42,957 nt of DNA from Scenedesmus sp. ARA3 (lineage: Eukaryota > Chlorophyta > Chlorophyceae > Sphaeropleales > Scenedesmaceae). The stretch spans positions 1 to 42,957 of the forward strand of contig RWJK01001802.1 of the NCBI GenBank assembly GCA_004335835.1, written 5' to 3'. This document shows positions 1 through 12,048 of the stretch, piece by piece; position 1 is the stretch's first letter, and each line of letters opens with the position of its first letter. The notes under the pieces were generated by a model. That model ran no database searches, had not been told where the DNA came from, and was given only the letters and a program-made list of their open reading frames with translations. A program made the translations under genes and the position numbers.

Positions 1-110
1 ATTACACGTTCCGCGTTTCACTTTTCATTTCATTTCAGATTTCATGAAATTTCTTTCACGAGGAGCCAAAAACCTGAAATGGAACACCCCTGCACCCAGC
101 AGGCGATGAC

Positions 111-344
111 ATGATCACTTTTATGAAGCAGGCACCTGCTTTGGTGGCCGCTTTTGTGCACTGCTGCTATCTGATGCGGTGTCACCCGGACACTGATCCT
201 GAGGTCCTTCTGTCCTCTCAGGCTATTGCTCAAGNNNTTGATGATGCTGATGAGTTTTTTTCTGCGTTGTCGTCTGACGGTTTGGACGATGATGAGTTGT
301 TCTTCGATGTTTCCTCCCCCTATGAGCCTCTCGTTGGCTCCTGA
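111..344 (+). CDS. Unrecognised acidic C-terminal exon, partial, spans an assembly gap
   Basis: A 77-codon open frame ends in TGA at 342-344 and contains the NNN gap at 235-237. The C-terminal half is strongly acidic, with repeated Asp and Glu around DDADEFF and DDDELFF. I do not recognise the family. The main support that this is a real gene end is the tandem TGTAA poly(A)-type signal about 30 bases past the stop. The first Met may be internal: the true exon could begin further left or outside the window. The acidic tail recalls the ends of some algal transposon-encoded proteins, but that is only an impression. Confidence 0.25.
   Translation: MITFMKQAPALVAAFVHCCYLMRCHPDTDPEVLLSSQAIAQXXDDADEFFSALSSDGLDDDELFFDVSSPYEPLVGS
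235..237. other. Assembly gap (NNN)
   Basis: Three undetermined bases lie inside the acidic open frame at 111-344. The frame is kept only if the gap is really three bases or a multiple of three. Confidence 0.95.
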
Positions 345-375
345 CTGGGGTTCCCACTCCTCGTTGAGTGGAGCA

Positions 376-395
376 TGTAATGTAATGTAATGTAA
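376..395 (+). terminator. Tandem TGTAA poly(A) signal, four copies
   Basis: Four head-to-tail copies of TGTAA lie 32 bases after the stop of the upstream open frame. TGTAA is the established poly(A) signal of chlorophycean algae. A tandem run could also be a pentanucleotide microsatellite that arose from such a signal. Confidence 0.45.
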
Positions 396-400
396 TGTTA

Positions 401-2199
401 AGTAGACGGGGGGGACGACGTCACAGACGACGCTTTGAGGGGCTTCTGGGCAGCAGTGGCTGGGAGCAGCTGACATTGTGGGCAGCATCTGGCTCAGCCA
501 ACAGTGTTGAGCATTGGGTGGTAGTGGTATACCACTCAACTACGTAGTCGATTACTATTCGTGCCAGGACACTGCTGCTGTACAGCTTGCAGTGCTGCAC
601 TGTTGAAGCATTCAGGGCTTGGTGTGCAAACGTCTGAGCGTTGTCTTGCTGCATATCTATGGGTCCATGCGCTGACAGCGCAGTGTGCTTTCACGAGTGC
701 AGTTGCTTCACCTGCTTGCGCTTGTCATCCGGGCTGCTGTTATAGGCTGAGAGGTATGATAGGCTGCAACGAGGACTTGCATTTGATCCATTGGCAGTGT
801 GGCAGTAGCGTGCCAGTGCAGTGCTGGTTGCACACAGTAGCTGTGCGGCAATTGACTGTGGCAGTTTGCAGTTGCGCCATGCAGCTGTGGTCTTTTGGCT
901 GCACTCGCTGCTCTCAATGTGTTCAGCGGCTCTAGGAGTGTCATGGTGCTGCCACATCAGCAACGCTGTGGTTGCGTGTGTGCAAGCTCGTGCATGCGTG
1001 GCCTGTGCACAGTATACTCGTGCAGCCGCTGCACATGGCCTGAGCATACCGGCAGCACTTTTCTCATCAACAGCTACTGTTGCAGCATAGCGTGTTGTGC
1101 TGCACTATGCCAGTATCTGCACTGCATGGCATGCACTTACAGGCTGTAACGACACGTGTTCTTTGTTTGCTTGCAAGGTCATGCATGATTGGATAGCCTT
1201 GATTGCAGCGCTTCTACACATTCCTGCAGCCACCATTGCATGCGCATGCTGTCATTAAGCCATCAAGTTGGGCTTCTGTTGGTGCTTCGCTGGTTTGCGG
1301 CATGGCAATTACGTCACGTTTGTCTCGCACATACACCCATCAGTGCATCTATGTTACAGAGCAGAGTTCATTATGTTCTCATGGTGCAGTCGACTCTCCG
1401 AGCAGCGGGGATGCAGTGTTGGCAGTACTCATAACCAGCCAGCAGGGAGCTGCAACAAGTTGCACGTTCAGCCTCTCACCACCAATCAAGCTGCCACATT
1501 CCCTGGCAGGTGAACATACTCACGCCTAGACAACACCAGGTTATGTGCAGCACAAATGTGCACTGTCTCAACTCGGACCAGGCTTTCTGGCAACATCGCG
1601 GCGGTTATACAACAGCAGCAACTCTCAACACACAAGCACAGCGAGCCTCTGCTGCTGTGTCTTATGTTGGCAGGCAGCATACGATCCAGCATACGCCACA
1701 CTGCATGCCAGGAATTGCTGATACTATGGGTTGTACAGTACTGACCTTGACAACTGCCTTGAATCACGTGGTGCATCAGCAGGTGTGATGAGCGTGAACA
1801 ACAAGTGCCTCACGCCTTGACCGAGCACTTGTTGCAAACACCAGCATCGGAGCTGCGGCTACATACTTTCAATTTGCATCATGAGCGCCTGCCAACTGCA
1901 CAGCACAGCCAGGCTGTATCACGCGCCAAGCCAGCGCAGATGCTGCAAATTGCAATTGCACCTGGTGGCAGGTGAAGTTGAGTACCAGCGGGGAGCTGCC
2001 TGAAGAAAAGGCCACACAGGGAGCTGCAGCAGGCTGCAGTAGCCAGTCTGCTGCGCTGCAACAGTAAGACAACCAGCTACATGTACAACTGAGACCAAGC
2101 AAACTCTGCGGCTGAGCCACATCCTAAGCAAACAGACCCCACTCTATGCAGGACATTGTCACAAAGAGCCTGCAGCATCAACGTAGCAGCACACACAGT
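401..2199. other. No supported gene
   Basis: The stretch holds only short overlapping open frames in all six frames, with Cys/His/Ala/Gln-rich translations typical of CAG/TGC-rich noncoding DNA. I saw no domain, no coherent splice series and no RNA gene. Part of 1900-2199 is probably the 3' UTR of the tetraspanin-like gene on the minus strand. Confidence 0.6.
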
Positions 2200-3982
2200 T
2201 CACATCACTACACACCCGACCTTGCTTTCCGCCTGCTGGCCCGCTGCGCCTCCAGCAGCAGCTGCCCCTCTGCTGCCCGGCCGGTAGCCAAACTGGCTGG
2301 TGTCCAACCCATACTGCTGCTGCATGCGCTCGCTCCAGCCGTCATCATCTGCTGCTGCAGAGCCACCAGGGGCACTGGGCACTGGGCTGGGGCCACGGCT
2401 TGGCGGTTGCTGCTGCTGACGCCTGTGGGGGCAGGAGACGCAGCTCGGCAGGCAGCAACATCAGCTCAAACTGCTGGGTATGCTTGATGAGTGCGCAGGG
2501 TGTTGATGCAGCAACCTGCTTCCCCGACACCTGCCTCAGATATCAGAGAGAGGCCTGCAGCGTAGCTACATGCACAGCACAGGGGCTCAGCTGCATGAAC
2601 TAGAACTTGCATACACAGCGTGTACATGGCCTGCGCTTGCAGCAGCGGCCTGCGGTGCCAAAAGGCCTGCTCGTCAAGATCCTGCTGCTTTCCCATGCCA
2701 TTTGCCTGCCGCCTCACCACACACCACGCATTCTCCCACCCCAACAACCCCCAGCCTGCCCAGTAACATCATCACCAGATGCACAGCATGTTGGCTTCAC
2801 CCGCATTCGTTTGCACTTGCAGGAGCGCACCTGGCCTGCGCCTGCAGCAGCGGCCTGCGGTGCCATGAGGCCTCCTCGTCAGCATCTTCTGCTGCCTCCT
2901 CCGCCCGCACATACGCTGCCTGCAGCCAGCAGCTCAGCAGCAGCGTGCACAGCTGCAGCAGCGCCAGTGCCAGGCCCAGCCATTTGCACACCTGCGGCAG
3001 CAGCGTAAATGACAAGGAAGACAAGGACATAACATGTTGACTGCGGCAGACTGCTGATTGTGGTGGCAGCAGGTAGCAGCACATCAGCATAGTGCACAAG
3101 CATATACGACTGCTGAAGCTGTGAGCAGGGCAGAGCACGCTGCTGCCTGCTGCTGGGGTGATGCTAGTGCTGGCCTACAGCAGCAGCAACACAGAAGGGT
3201 GGCAGCGGCATTGCCACCATTGCGGCACAACCCGCCAGGGATGCCTGCTGCGTGCCTGCAACTAGCCACTACTTGGAGTCAAACTCCACTACTTGGAATC
3301 AAACTACAAACTACTGCAGCACCTTACACCACAGCATTGCGCCCTCCTGTCCTCGTTGCATCGACCACTGCAATTGAAGCACGTCTGCACCCCTACCCAC
3401 CTGCAGCCGCTCTGCCAGGAAGGTCTTGAGCTTTTCATCAATGTCTGGCAGCCGCTGCTCCCAGCCAGCATCCACAAAAAAGGCCACTGCTGCACACGCC
3501 TGGCCTGTCAGCAGCAGGCACATGCAGAAGATGTGGCCGTTCATGCAGCCCAAGCTGCGCATGCGCACGCCCAGAAGAGCCATGGTTGCGCAGAATGCTG
3601 TTGCTGCTCCCAGCGCGCCAAACACAAAGATAAACCAGGGCACGTTCATCAGTGTGGCATGGCTGATGGCTGCCAATGGTGGCGGCGCTGCTGCTGCTGC
3701 TGCTGCTTGGCTGCCAGCAGCAGCTGCTGCAAGCGCATTGCTGAGGCGCGCTGGTGGCAGCAGTGCTTGTGCGGCAACCAGGCCAGGCACAGGGCTGGGT
3801 GCTGGCACTGGTTCTGGGCTGTTAGGCTCGTTTTGAATTTGAACTACTGTGGCTATGCTCCATGAAAACACTGCCAGGCCCAGCAGCAGCAGCAGGGCAT
3901 TGAGAGCTTTCACTGTTGTTTCCAAGCACACCACCCAGGTGCTGGGCGGATGCTCAGAGAACCAGTCCCTCACACGCCCCAT
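2200..3982 (-). CDS. Tetraspanin-like membrane protein (TOM2A-related)
   Basis: Three exons, 3982-3401, 2991-2831 and 2422-2200, join with consistent phase into a 321-residue protein. Donors read CAG|GTGGGT and AG|GTGCGC; acceptors read CCGCAG| and CCACAG|. Membrane segments lie near residues 26-48, 114-138, 150-171 and 198-222. The fourth begins VCKWLGLALALLQLC, which resembles the ICKW segment of plant TOM2A-type tetraspanins; the region before it (FFVDAGWEQRLPD) fits their short extracellular loop. The classical CCG motif is absent. The TM1-TM2 loop is unusually long and Ala/Pro-rich (about 49-113). The C-terminal tail is cytosolic-like and Gln/Ser-rich. Such proteins organise membrane microdomains. 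I chose the Met at 3982 because hydrophobic TM1 follows at the normal distance; an upstream in-frame Met at 4144 is possible. The gene is transcribed divergently from the dynein light chain gene. Confidence 0.72.
2627..2678 (-). repeat. Decayed copy of tetraspanin exon 2 donor end
   Basis: This stretch repeats 2832-2883, the last part of exon 2, at an offset of about 205 bases inside the following intron. Both translate to WHRRPLLQAQA. At the place of the real donor (GCCAG|GTGCGC) the copy reads GCCAT|GTACAC, so a GT and the phase are kept. It is either a leftover duplication or an alternative exon end. Confidence 0.75.
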
Positions 3983-4619
3983 TGCACGAATGTGCTGCTT
4001 GACACGTTGCCTAGTTGCGCTGATGGCTTGCTGTCGTGAGCTGCAAGGGCACGGTAGGTGATGTCTAGCAAGCAGCTCTTCCAGCAGCGGTAGGCTCGCT
4101 GAAAACCCCGATCCAGGCGTAACTATTGTATATCTGCTGCTCACTTGGCTGCAAGGCTACCAGGTGGCTGAGATGCGGAAGTTGTCGACATTAATCGGCA
4201 CTCATACGACAGTGTGCACAGACAGCATTTTAACTAAGCGAAGTCTGAAACTCAAATCAACTCCACAGCGTCGGGTTGCTACACCAGAAACCCTTGTTGT
4301 CTGCCCAGCTACTTCCGGTTCAAATTGGTAGTGCCTTATGCTTGACTGTCTGGCACAACATATACAAAGAGCACCCAGAACTTTGAGTCTGAAACAACTT
4401 CTGCTGAGCAAGTTTTGCCAACACCCCCTCCCTCCCTGGCGTAGTTCTGTTGACTGCCGCGAACCGACTGATTTCGTCAACGTACTCACTGTTATTGCAC
4501 TCAACACCTCAAAGTCGTTGCTGTGCGTGTACCACGTGTTGGTGATACTGCTGCAGCCGTGCAGCAACAACAGCAGCAGCACCTCAGGCCAGTGCCCTGC
4601 TGGACCATTCAGCAGCAGC
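3983..4619. promoter_or_regulatory. Divergent intergenic region between tetraspanin and roadblock genes
   Basis: The 637 bases separate two start codons pointing away from each other, so both promoters and 5' UTRs should lie here. Roadblock-side sequence near 4370 contains an AT-rich CATATACAAA stretch that could act as a TATA-like element. An open frame extends upstream of the roadblock ATG in the same frame but is not protein-like. Confidence 0.4.
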
Positions 4620-4934
4620 ATGGCTGACCTAGCCGCAGTGGAAGAGACCTTCAAGCGCATCCAGTCACACAAGGGCGTGATAGGAATGGTCATCATCAAC
4701 TCAGATGGCATCCCTATCCGCACAACGTTTGACAACGACCTGACTGTGCAGTATGCAGCGCTGGTGTCCCAGTTCACAGTCAAAGCGCGTGGCGTTGTCA
4801 AGAATCTAGACCCAGAAGACGAGCTAAAGTTTGTTCGCATACGTTCAAAGAAGCATGAGATCATGATAGCACCAGAGTTCGAGCGGCAGAGGGAGTACTA
4901 CCTCATTGTAGTGCAGGACCCCTCGACTGATTAG
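4620..4934 (+). CDS. DYNLRB: Roadblock/LC7-type dynein light chain
   Basis: A single-exon, 104-residue protein matches the roadblock/LC7 family over its full length and at the usual size. Recognisable blocks in order are [16 protein letters not shown], the [13 protein letters not shown] turn, [12 protein letters not shown] with [26 protein letters not shown] and the C-terminal YYLIVVQDP strand. LC7 proteins dimerise and bind the dynein intermediate chain in cytoplasmic, intraflagellar-transport and axonemal dyneins. The Met at 4620 starts exactly where family members start; the upstream in-frame extension from 4338 looks like 5' UTR. It is intronless, unlike its neighbours. The family call is firm; which dynein it serves cannot be told from sequence. 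Confidence 0.93.
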   Translation: MADLAAVEETFKRIQSHKGVIGMVIINSDGIPIRTTFDNDLTVQYAALVSQFTVKARGVVKNLDPEDELKFVRIRSKKHEIMIAPEFERQREYYLIVVQDPSTD

Positions 4935-6778
4935 GCTGGAGCACTGCAGCATGCAGCATAGCAGCGGCTGGTGCAGTTCAAGCAGAGCAATGGTACAGCC
5001 GTCAGCAGTGTCGTTTTGGCAGGGCCGCTGAGGCATAGGCATCGTTGCTGCTTTGGCATTTGGGCTACCGTTGTACAGCAGCATGTGGCGCAGCACTGTT
5101 GGCCAGTGGTGGCCAACATCTTGTGCTGCAGTGCGAGCACAAGCTGTTGAGCAAAACTTTTGGGCAGTTGCAGCACCCATAGCAGCAGAATGTCGTTGTG
5201 CTGCTAGGCTATAGCAACTGGGGCAGCATGTGTGTTTATTGCATGCGTGTGGCTGTGACTTGCTTGTCAGCATGGCTTGGGAAGCTGTACCCACACTGGT
5301 GGAAAGGCAGCAGCTGCTGCCATCCTGCAGGATAAACAGCTGCATGATGAGGCGGATTGTTGCTGCGAGTAGCAGTCAGCAGGCTGTGGCTCTCCTCAAC
5401 ACAATACAGCAGCAGTACAGTCAACCTGCCAGCTGCAGTTGCAGCTGCACCAGCGTTTGGTGAGGCAGGCAGTCCAGTGTTTTGCACTTTTGTGCAGGTA
5501 GTCGGTGTGCGCTGGCAGTTTCTGACTGTGACGGTTTGCTCAGTCACTGGCTTTATAGCACTGCAGCTGGCCGCAGAGCGCGGTACGGGTCATGCGCAGC
5601 TGCTGAGCATGGCAATGGCAGGCAGCATGGGGTGATTGTGGCGCACGACTGCTGGTTTGCCTTATAACGGTGTGTGCCCTTCAGCGGTGTGGTATGCTGC
5701 TGTGATAGAGGGAGCGACAGCTGCTTTTCATGATGGCATGCACCTTGAGGCCGATCAGCTGACAGCAACTCATTGCAAGCCCTTCTGGATCAGAGCCAGG
5801 CCTGCACTCTCAGCATTGCCGTCCTTGTCAGTGCAGGGTTGATGTCATGACAATGGTTTTTATTGTGGGCTGCTTTTAAGAATGTGTGCCGCAAATTGCA
5901 GCCTGGTGAACTGCCGCATGTTGTACGACTCGACATAAACCCTGCGCAACGGTGAACCCGCTTCTACTAGCTGTGCAATGTAGCGGTATGCCATGCAAGC
6001 AATTCCTGCAAACTTTGCCTTGAGATAGGATAATATTCATGTGGTGCACGTGGGCACTGGCATCGGCTTTGTTTTGTTGAGTACCTGTTCGGTATGGTTG
6101 GCGGCACCGCGTTCTGGGCCAGACTCTGGGTTTTAAGCGTTGACTGGCAAATCGTGAAGCCTGGCAGCAGGGGCCCAGTGCAACCACTACTCAGAGCACG
6201 TTGTTGCCTCAGGTGTGACAAGTACGCACAGCAATGGTAGCGGCTCACAGTTTTAAGGTAGAACCAGAGAAACTGTCTGTTCTATCCTTCCTGCAATGTC
6301 TGCTAATGTACACCATGGATCCATCACTGAGGTGACATGTTACCTCACAGCAGGCCCAGCCTGCTTGAGGCCGTCGCGGCCACTGCTGACGTACACTGCT
6401 TAGTATGCGGCTTACAGATGCATGAAATATCGGTCCCTCATTAGAACAAGCCAACGGCAGGCTGTCTGAGATCTCCCCTGTGACGTAAGCAGTTGCAACT
6501 TGTGGAACATTGGTTGGAATGCCTCCACCAGGCAGCAGGTACTACTGCATCCTCAAGCTTGCAAAACGGATTTAATGACTTTTGCAATAAATTTTGTCTT
6601 CCATAAGTAGAGATTCAGCTTGAAGTTACTTTTCCTTGGACGTCCAGTCCTAACCTTCACGGTCGCCTTGCAGTCTCCTTCGGTGATGTCCTTGAGGTGC
6701 GCACCACATGTATTGGTGGTACACACATTCACGTTCGAGGCAGTAAATAGACACCACAATGCTTCATTGCACGTCTCC
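4935..6778. other. Intergenic: roadblock 3' UTR and receptor cyclase promoter side
   Basis: Only short, non-protein-like open frames occur here on both strands. The left part should hold the roadblock 3' UTR, although I found no convincing TGTAA. The right part, with the relatively AT-rich stretch around 6570-6610, should hold the promoter and 5' UTR of the receptor cyclase gene. Confidence 0.5.
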
Positions 6779-7942
6779 ATGCAGCGCGTGCTTCTCCTGC
6801 TGCTGGCCCTGATCGCCTACGTTGGGGCTCAACAGCAGCTTACTGCAACGGATACCAGCATCAGAATATGTCCAGGAACCAGTGATGGTGTGTGCAACCG
6901 CATCTGCCAGCTACACGTGTGCCAGCAGCTGGTCACGATATTCAACAGGACTCAAGCAGGACCCCGCACAGGAGACTTAGGCACGTTCGGTGTTCTGTTC
7001 AAAGTCTTTTGCTGCTGATTCCTATGCTACAGCAGCTGCTTAGCACAGCAGCTTCCCAGAGGACAGCAGATAGCAGCAATCTGCACTGTTCACAGCTGCA
7101 TGTGGCCAGCTTGTACCTGCCAATGCAGCTGACATCAAGTGTTGACTGAGCAATAGCCTACAGGGTTAACAACCTCACAGGCATCTGCTTCAGCCGATGT
7201 GTAACTTGGAGGTGCTGCAGCAGCAACACCCAGCACGTGCACAGAGTGCAGACTCATACATGCAGAGCACACCATCAGCAGCATATGCTTGCTGCAGCAG
7301 CTGCAGCATCACTCACTCACTTGGCTGTGCTGTGCTTGCTCCATTTTTCATTTCAACCATCACAATGCTTACCTGCAGTCTCTGGGTGGACTGTATGGAG
7401 CAGAGACGGCTGGGAAGATGCAGCAGCACAGGGCTGCGAAGCATACCTGGGCTTGCAGGAACCTGCAGGAACAGGCAGTGACGCTCCTCAGCCTCCAAAG
7501 TACTGCAATGACTTCCACGGCATTGATTGCTGCAGCAGCAGCAGCAGCAGCAGTGCCAGCAGCAGTTTGACGCCCAGCAACCGCAGGGCAGCAGCAGACA
7601 AGGCAGCTGCAGATGCAGCAGAGGCAGGCACAGATGATGGGGGCAGCGATGACAGCATTGAAGGCGACACGTGTATGTTCGAGAATGCGTTGACTGGCGT
7701 GGCGCTGAGAGTCAACCACTTGAATGGCAGCTTGCAGGATGGCGTGCTCATGGATGCTTTCTTCAATCTGGAGGCATGTGGGCTACAGGTACGGCTGTTA
7801 CTAACAAGTAACAACGCTGTCAGCAACAGAATGCAGCTGCGAGCCGCAGCCTGGCCTGCTGTGAAGCAGTTCTGTTGCTGGTGGGTGACACGACAAGCAG
7901 CATGCGCGTCGGTGCATCCATCCTCACATGTGTGTGCCGCGC

Positions 7943-7994
<52 letters not shown>

Positions 7995-10900
7995 CCGCTG
8001 CTGCTGCAGGTGCTGGACCTGAAGCAGGGGCGCATCTCCGGCAGCCTCACTGCTGCATGGGGCCAGCTGACGCGGCTCAAGGAGCTGCACCTCACCGGCA
8101 ACTGGATCACAGGTGCGGCTGAATAGGTTGCAGTGCTTATCAGCAGCAGGTTAGGCGTGTGAACGGAATTTGGGCGGTCATAGCCAGTTGATACAGGGCA
8201 CCGCACCGGCGCCTGCATTACTGGTGCGGCTCGTGCAATAAGCAGCGTGCAGCAAGGCGGAAGTCCTGAAGCACCGCGGCTGAAAGGCCAGCAGCAGCAT
8301 GTGCGGGAGAACACCCTTGCGCACTCGCCGAGCATTTGCCGCTGCTGCATCATGTGACCCACGCGGGCTGCTGCTGCAGCATAGTGCATTGCAATTGATC
8401 AGGAGGCTTCTTGTGAACAGCACAATCAAGTCCTGGTGTGTGTCCTGCAGGCAGCAATCCCTCTCAGCTGGGCAACATGAGCAGCCTGTAGGTGCTGCTT
8501 CTGGACAACAACCTGCTCACTGGCACCACCTATGACGTCATTGTTATTGTTATGGTGTTGTGTGTGTATTTTGCAGGCAGCATTCCCCCTCAGCTAGGCA
8601 ACATGAGCAGCCTGGAGGTGCTGCTGCTGGACAACAACCTGCTCACTGGCACCATCCCACCACAGCTGGCGCAGCTGCGGCGGCTGAAGCGGCTCAACCT
8701 GGCGGCACAAGGTGCGGCTGGCGCGTCAAGTGGCAGCCCTTCTGCTGCGATGCGTATGGCTTTGTTGATGTTGATTCACTGCGCCCTAGCTGGTGAGGTG
8801 GCGTTCCATGTCTCTTTCTCGCCCTTCTCATGCTGGTTGCACACCTAACAGCTTTTATGTTGGCGTACCACGCTGCCTGCGGCATTTGCGCGTGCAGCGT
8901 TTGTCACGCTGGACCCGCGCAACCGCTCACTGCCAGGAGGGGCAGTCCCCCTGGACGGCCTGGGCTTAGTCGGCACCATTCCGCCTGGCCTGTTTGGGCT
9001 GCCTCAGCTGATTGAGCTCAACCTGGAGGTGAATCGGCTGGAGGGCCAGCTACCCGACCCGTTGTGCGGGCCCGACACCAAGCTGGAGGTGAGGCATGGG
9101 TGATTGCTGGTCTTTGAGCTGTTGTCGGGTGGTGGATGTGCAAAGGAATGCAAAAGACAGTGTACTACTGCTACGTATCATGTTGCCGCACTGCGGTTGG
9201 CATGCATTGCGTCAGCTGCATTGGCAGTGGGGTGGTGTGTTTGGGCTGCCTCAGCTGACTGAGCTGAACCTGGAGATGAATTGGCTGGAGGGCCAGCTGC
9301 CTGACCCACTGTGCGGGCCTGACACGAAACTTGAGGTAGGCACCAGGGTTTGGTGCATGTGCATTGTGCTTATCTGAGTGGCAGCAGGTGTGCTGTGCTT
9401 GCGCGCATGTTTGGTTTGAGGGGCAGCTGCCCCCTTTGCGGGCCCGACACCAAACGGGAAGTGCGGCCAGCGGCCAGCTAGGTGCTTGACCTGCTGTGAG
9501 AGACGGGTCACCACATATGTTGCAGGCAGCTTACTGTGAGGTGGTCATGTCAGCGGTCCTCGAGCTCAGCTTGATTGGCTAGGTAGCCGAAGCTGCAGCT
9601 GCTGCTGCACCTGCTGCTGTCACTGCTGCTGCTGCCGCGCTAGGTGCTAAGTGTGCGGCGCAACGTGCTCAACGGCTCAGCGCAGGGCGTGGAGTGGTGC
9701 CACAACCTGGTGCACCTGGACCTGTCGGTGAGTGGAACGTGCAGCTGACCGCCGCAGCCCTGCTGCTGTTCCTGCTGCTGTGCAAATGAAATGTTGATTG
9801 TGTGTCTTGCCAGTAAGGTAAACATGCTGCTGGTGGCTCGGCGGGTGTCCAACCCTCTGCTGCTACCTACTTCCCTGCTAAAAGCAGACGTACGTTCAGC
9901 AATGCGCTGCAGGTACTGCTGCTGGCAAACCAGTTGCTTTACGCTTTGCTGCTGATGGTGCCTCACTTTGGTGCAGGTGCCTGCCCACAGGTGAACAACT
10001 TTGCTGGTCCGCTGCCTGCAACTGATGGCTGGTTCTCGCTCAGCATTCACCTGGCTAGCATCACAAACGCCTGTGTCATTTATCTGTGTGCACCTGTGTA
10101 TGCTGTGCCTGTGCAGGTGAACAACTTTGCTGGTCCGCTGCAGTGACGACTGGTTGTCCTGTTCATTTACCTGGCCAGCATCACAACTCCTGTATCATTT
10201 ATGTTTACTGTGCCTGTGCAGATGAACAACTTCGCTGGTGTGCTGCCCGCTGGTGACGAATGGTCCTCGCTCTCCATCTATCTGGCCAGTGACAACGCCT
10301 TCACTGGGGCCATCCCGCGCAACCTGTACCGCGCACCCTTCCTCACCTGGCTGGACGTGTCATATAACGGGTGCGTCTGTCTTGTTGGCGCGATATGCTG
10401 GGTTTCAAAGCACCATATTGTACTGGCCTGTGCAGTGCTGCGCGCCCTTCCTCACCTGGCTGGACGTATCGCATAATGGGTGTGTGGATGTGAGTGCTGC
10501 TGTGCATGATCTGCATTGCTGCGCTCAGCTGTCACATCTGTGCTGTTTCTGTGTGTGCTCATTGCCGCCCTTAACGGCGTGTTCAACGAATCAGTTGCGC
10601 TGACGGTCTACATGCAATCATTCATGTCATGTGCATCTCACCTGCTGTGCGATTTCGCATGCAGGCTCAACGGCACCCTCAATGACTCAGTCGCCCTGAT
10701 GGCCTACATGCAGTCCTTTGACGCCTCGCACAACCGCTTGAGGGGCAGCGTGCCGCAGGGTTTATTCTTCCTGTCCGCGCTTAAAACCCTCGACCTGTCC
10801 TTCAACCGCCTGACTGGGGCGCTGCCCTGGACAGTCAGGTGCGCTGGCTGTTGCTGTTGCTGCTGCTGCTGCTGCTGCTTCTGCTGCTTCTGCTTCGCCG

Positions 10901-11636
10901 GCAGCTTGGCATCTCATGTTCTCAGCTGTCAGCCCTTCTTCTGAAGGGCAGTGACACTGGCTTATTAGTGTTACATCAGATTCATGCACTGCCACGTCAC
11001 AACATGTGCTCCGTATGCGCATCCCGCTTTTCCACTTGATTTCCAACTCATCCTTGCTGTTGCTGTACCACATTTTGACCCTCCAGACTGTGGCCCTCCA
11101 CTGCCGATGTGCTTGCAGCCTGGCCGGCAGCCTGACCTCCCTCGTGCTCAGCTACAACCCCATCACAGGCTCCATCCCAGACAGGATGGGTCAGGTGGCC
11201 ACCCTCAGCAAGCTGTCACTGCTGCACACGCGCATGACAGCAGTAGGCGTGCCTCTCCCCAGCAGCAACAGCAGCAGCAACAGCAGCATAGCTGGTGGCA
11301 GTGGCGGCAATGACAGCAGCAGCAGCAGGCGCATTGCGCGTGTACCTGATGGCAGCTACTATTGGAGGCAGCCGCGCAAGCTGCTTGAGCTGCGTGGCAA
11401 TGGAGGTGCCTGGAGTGGAGAAGCACAGACGGCAGTGCTAGGATCGGCATCAGCTGCAGCAGCACCAGCAGCACTAGCACCAGTTGTGCTGGAACATACA
11501 GTGCAGCAGCAGCAGCAGCAGCGCCTGATGCGGCACTTTGCGGATGAGCACTTGCATGCTGTGTGGGATGCAGTGCTTGGCAGCTGCCACCACAGGCTGC
11601 TGAGGGATGTGGGCCGCTGGAACAGCAGTCAATTTG

Positions 11637-11676
<40 letters not shown>

Positions 11677-12012
11677 CATTGGCGAAGGGAGCAGCAGGCA
11701 GGGTGGTCGCCCCAGGTCTCATGCGTGTGACATGCACAGCAACGTGAGGGCAGGCGTGGGTGCTGCCAGGCGCTTGAAGCATGTTGATGCAACTGATAAC
11801 GGCAGACGTAGCAGCAGCAGCAGCAGCAGCAGCAGCAGTGAGTACTCCGACTACCCCAGCAGCAGCAGCAGCAGCAGCAGCTACAGTGATGATGGTGATG
11901 ACACGTCTGATCAGGGACCTTCCACTGCCGCTGCCATGGCAGCCAACACCAACGCTGCTGCATTGGAGATGTGGAGCTGGGGCAATTACAGCAACTTAGC
12001 AGCCAGTGCCAG

Positions 12013-12048
<36 letters not shown>

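Larger units (their letters stand above)
6779..11240 (+). other. Signal peptide and LRR ectodomain of the receptor cyclase
   Basis: The N-terminus MQRVLLLLLALIAYVGAQQQ is a clear signal peptide. Residues 45-130 form an LRR N-cap typical of plant-type LRR receptors: VTIFNRTQAGP, then SGWTVWSRDGW and finally CNDFHGIDCC. Repeats follow exon by exon: LKELHLTGNWITG, LEVLLLDNNLLTGTIPPQL, LIELNLEVNRLEGQLP, LVHLDLSMNNFAGVLP, FLTWLDVSYNG, LKTLDLSFNRLTGALP and LTSLVLSYNPITGSIP. The LDLS|MNNFAG junction (9727 to 10222) restores a perfect repeat, which supports that splice choice. Confidence 0.85.

Noticed and set aside
2146..3040. Plus-strand open frames at 2146-2487 and 2570-3040
   Set aside because: They are antisense shadows of the tetraspanin exons, with no domain and no consistent splice sites.
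3293..4061. Plus-strand open frames of 190 and 136 codons
   Set aside because: They lie opposite tetraspanin exon 1 and read Cys-rich nonsense.
9888..9912. A 25-base exon candidate between the 9727 donor and the 10222 exon
   Set aside because: It has AG and GT ends and can be read as RTFSNALQ, but its length breaks the phase. Direct joining of 9727 to 10222 gives a perfect LRR repeat.
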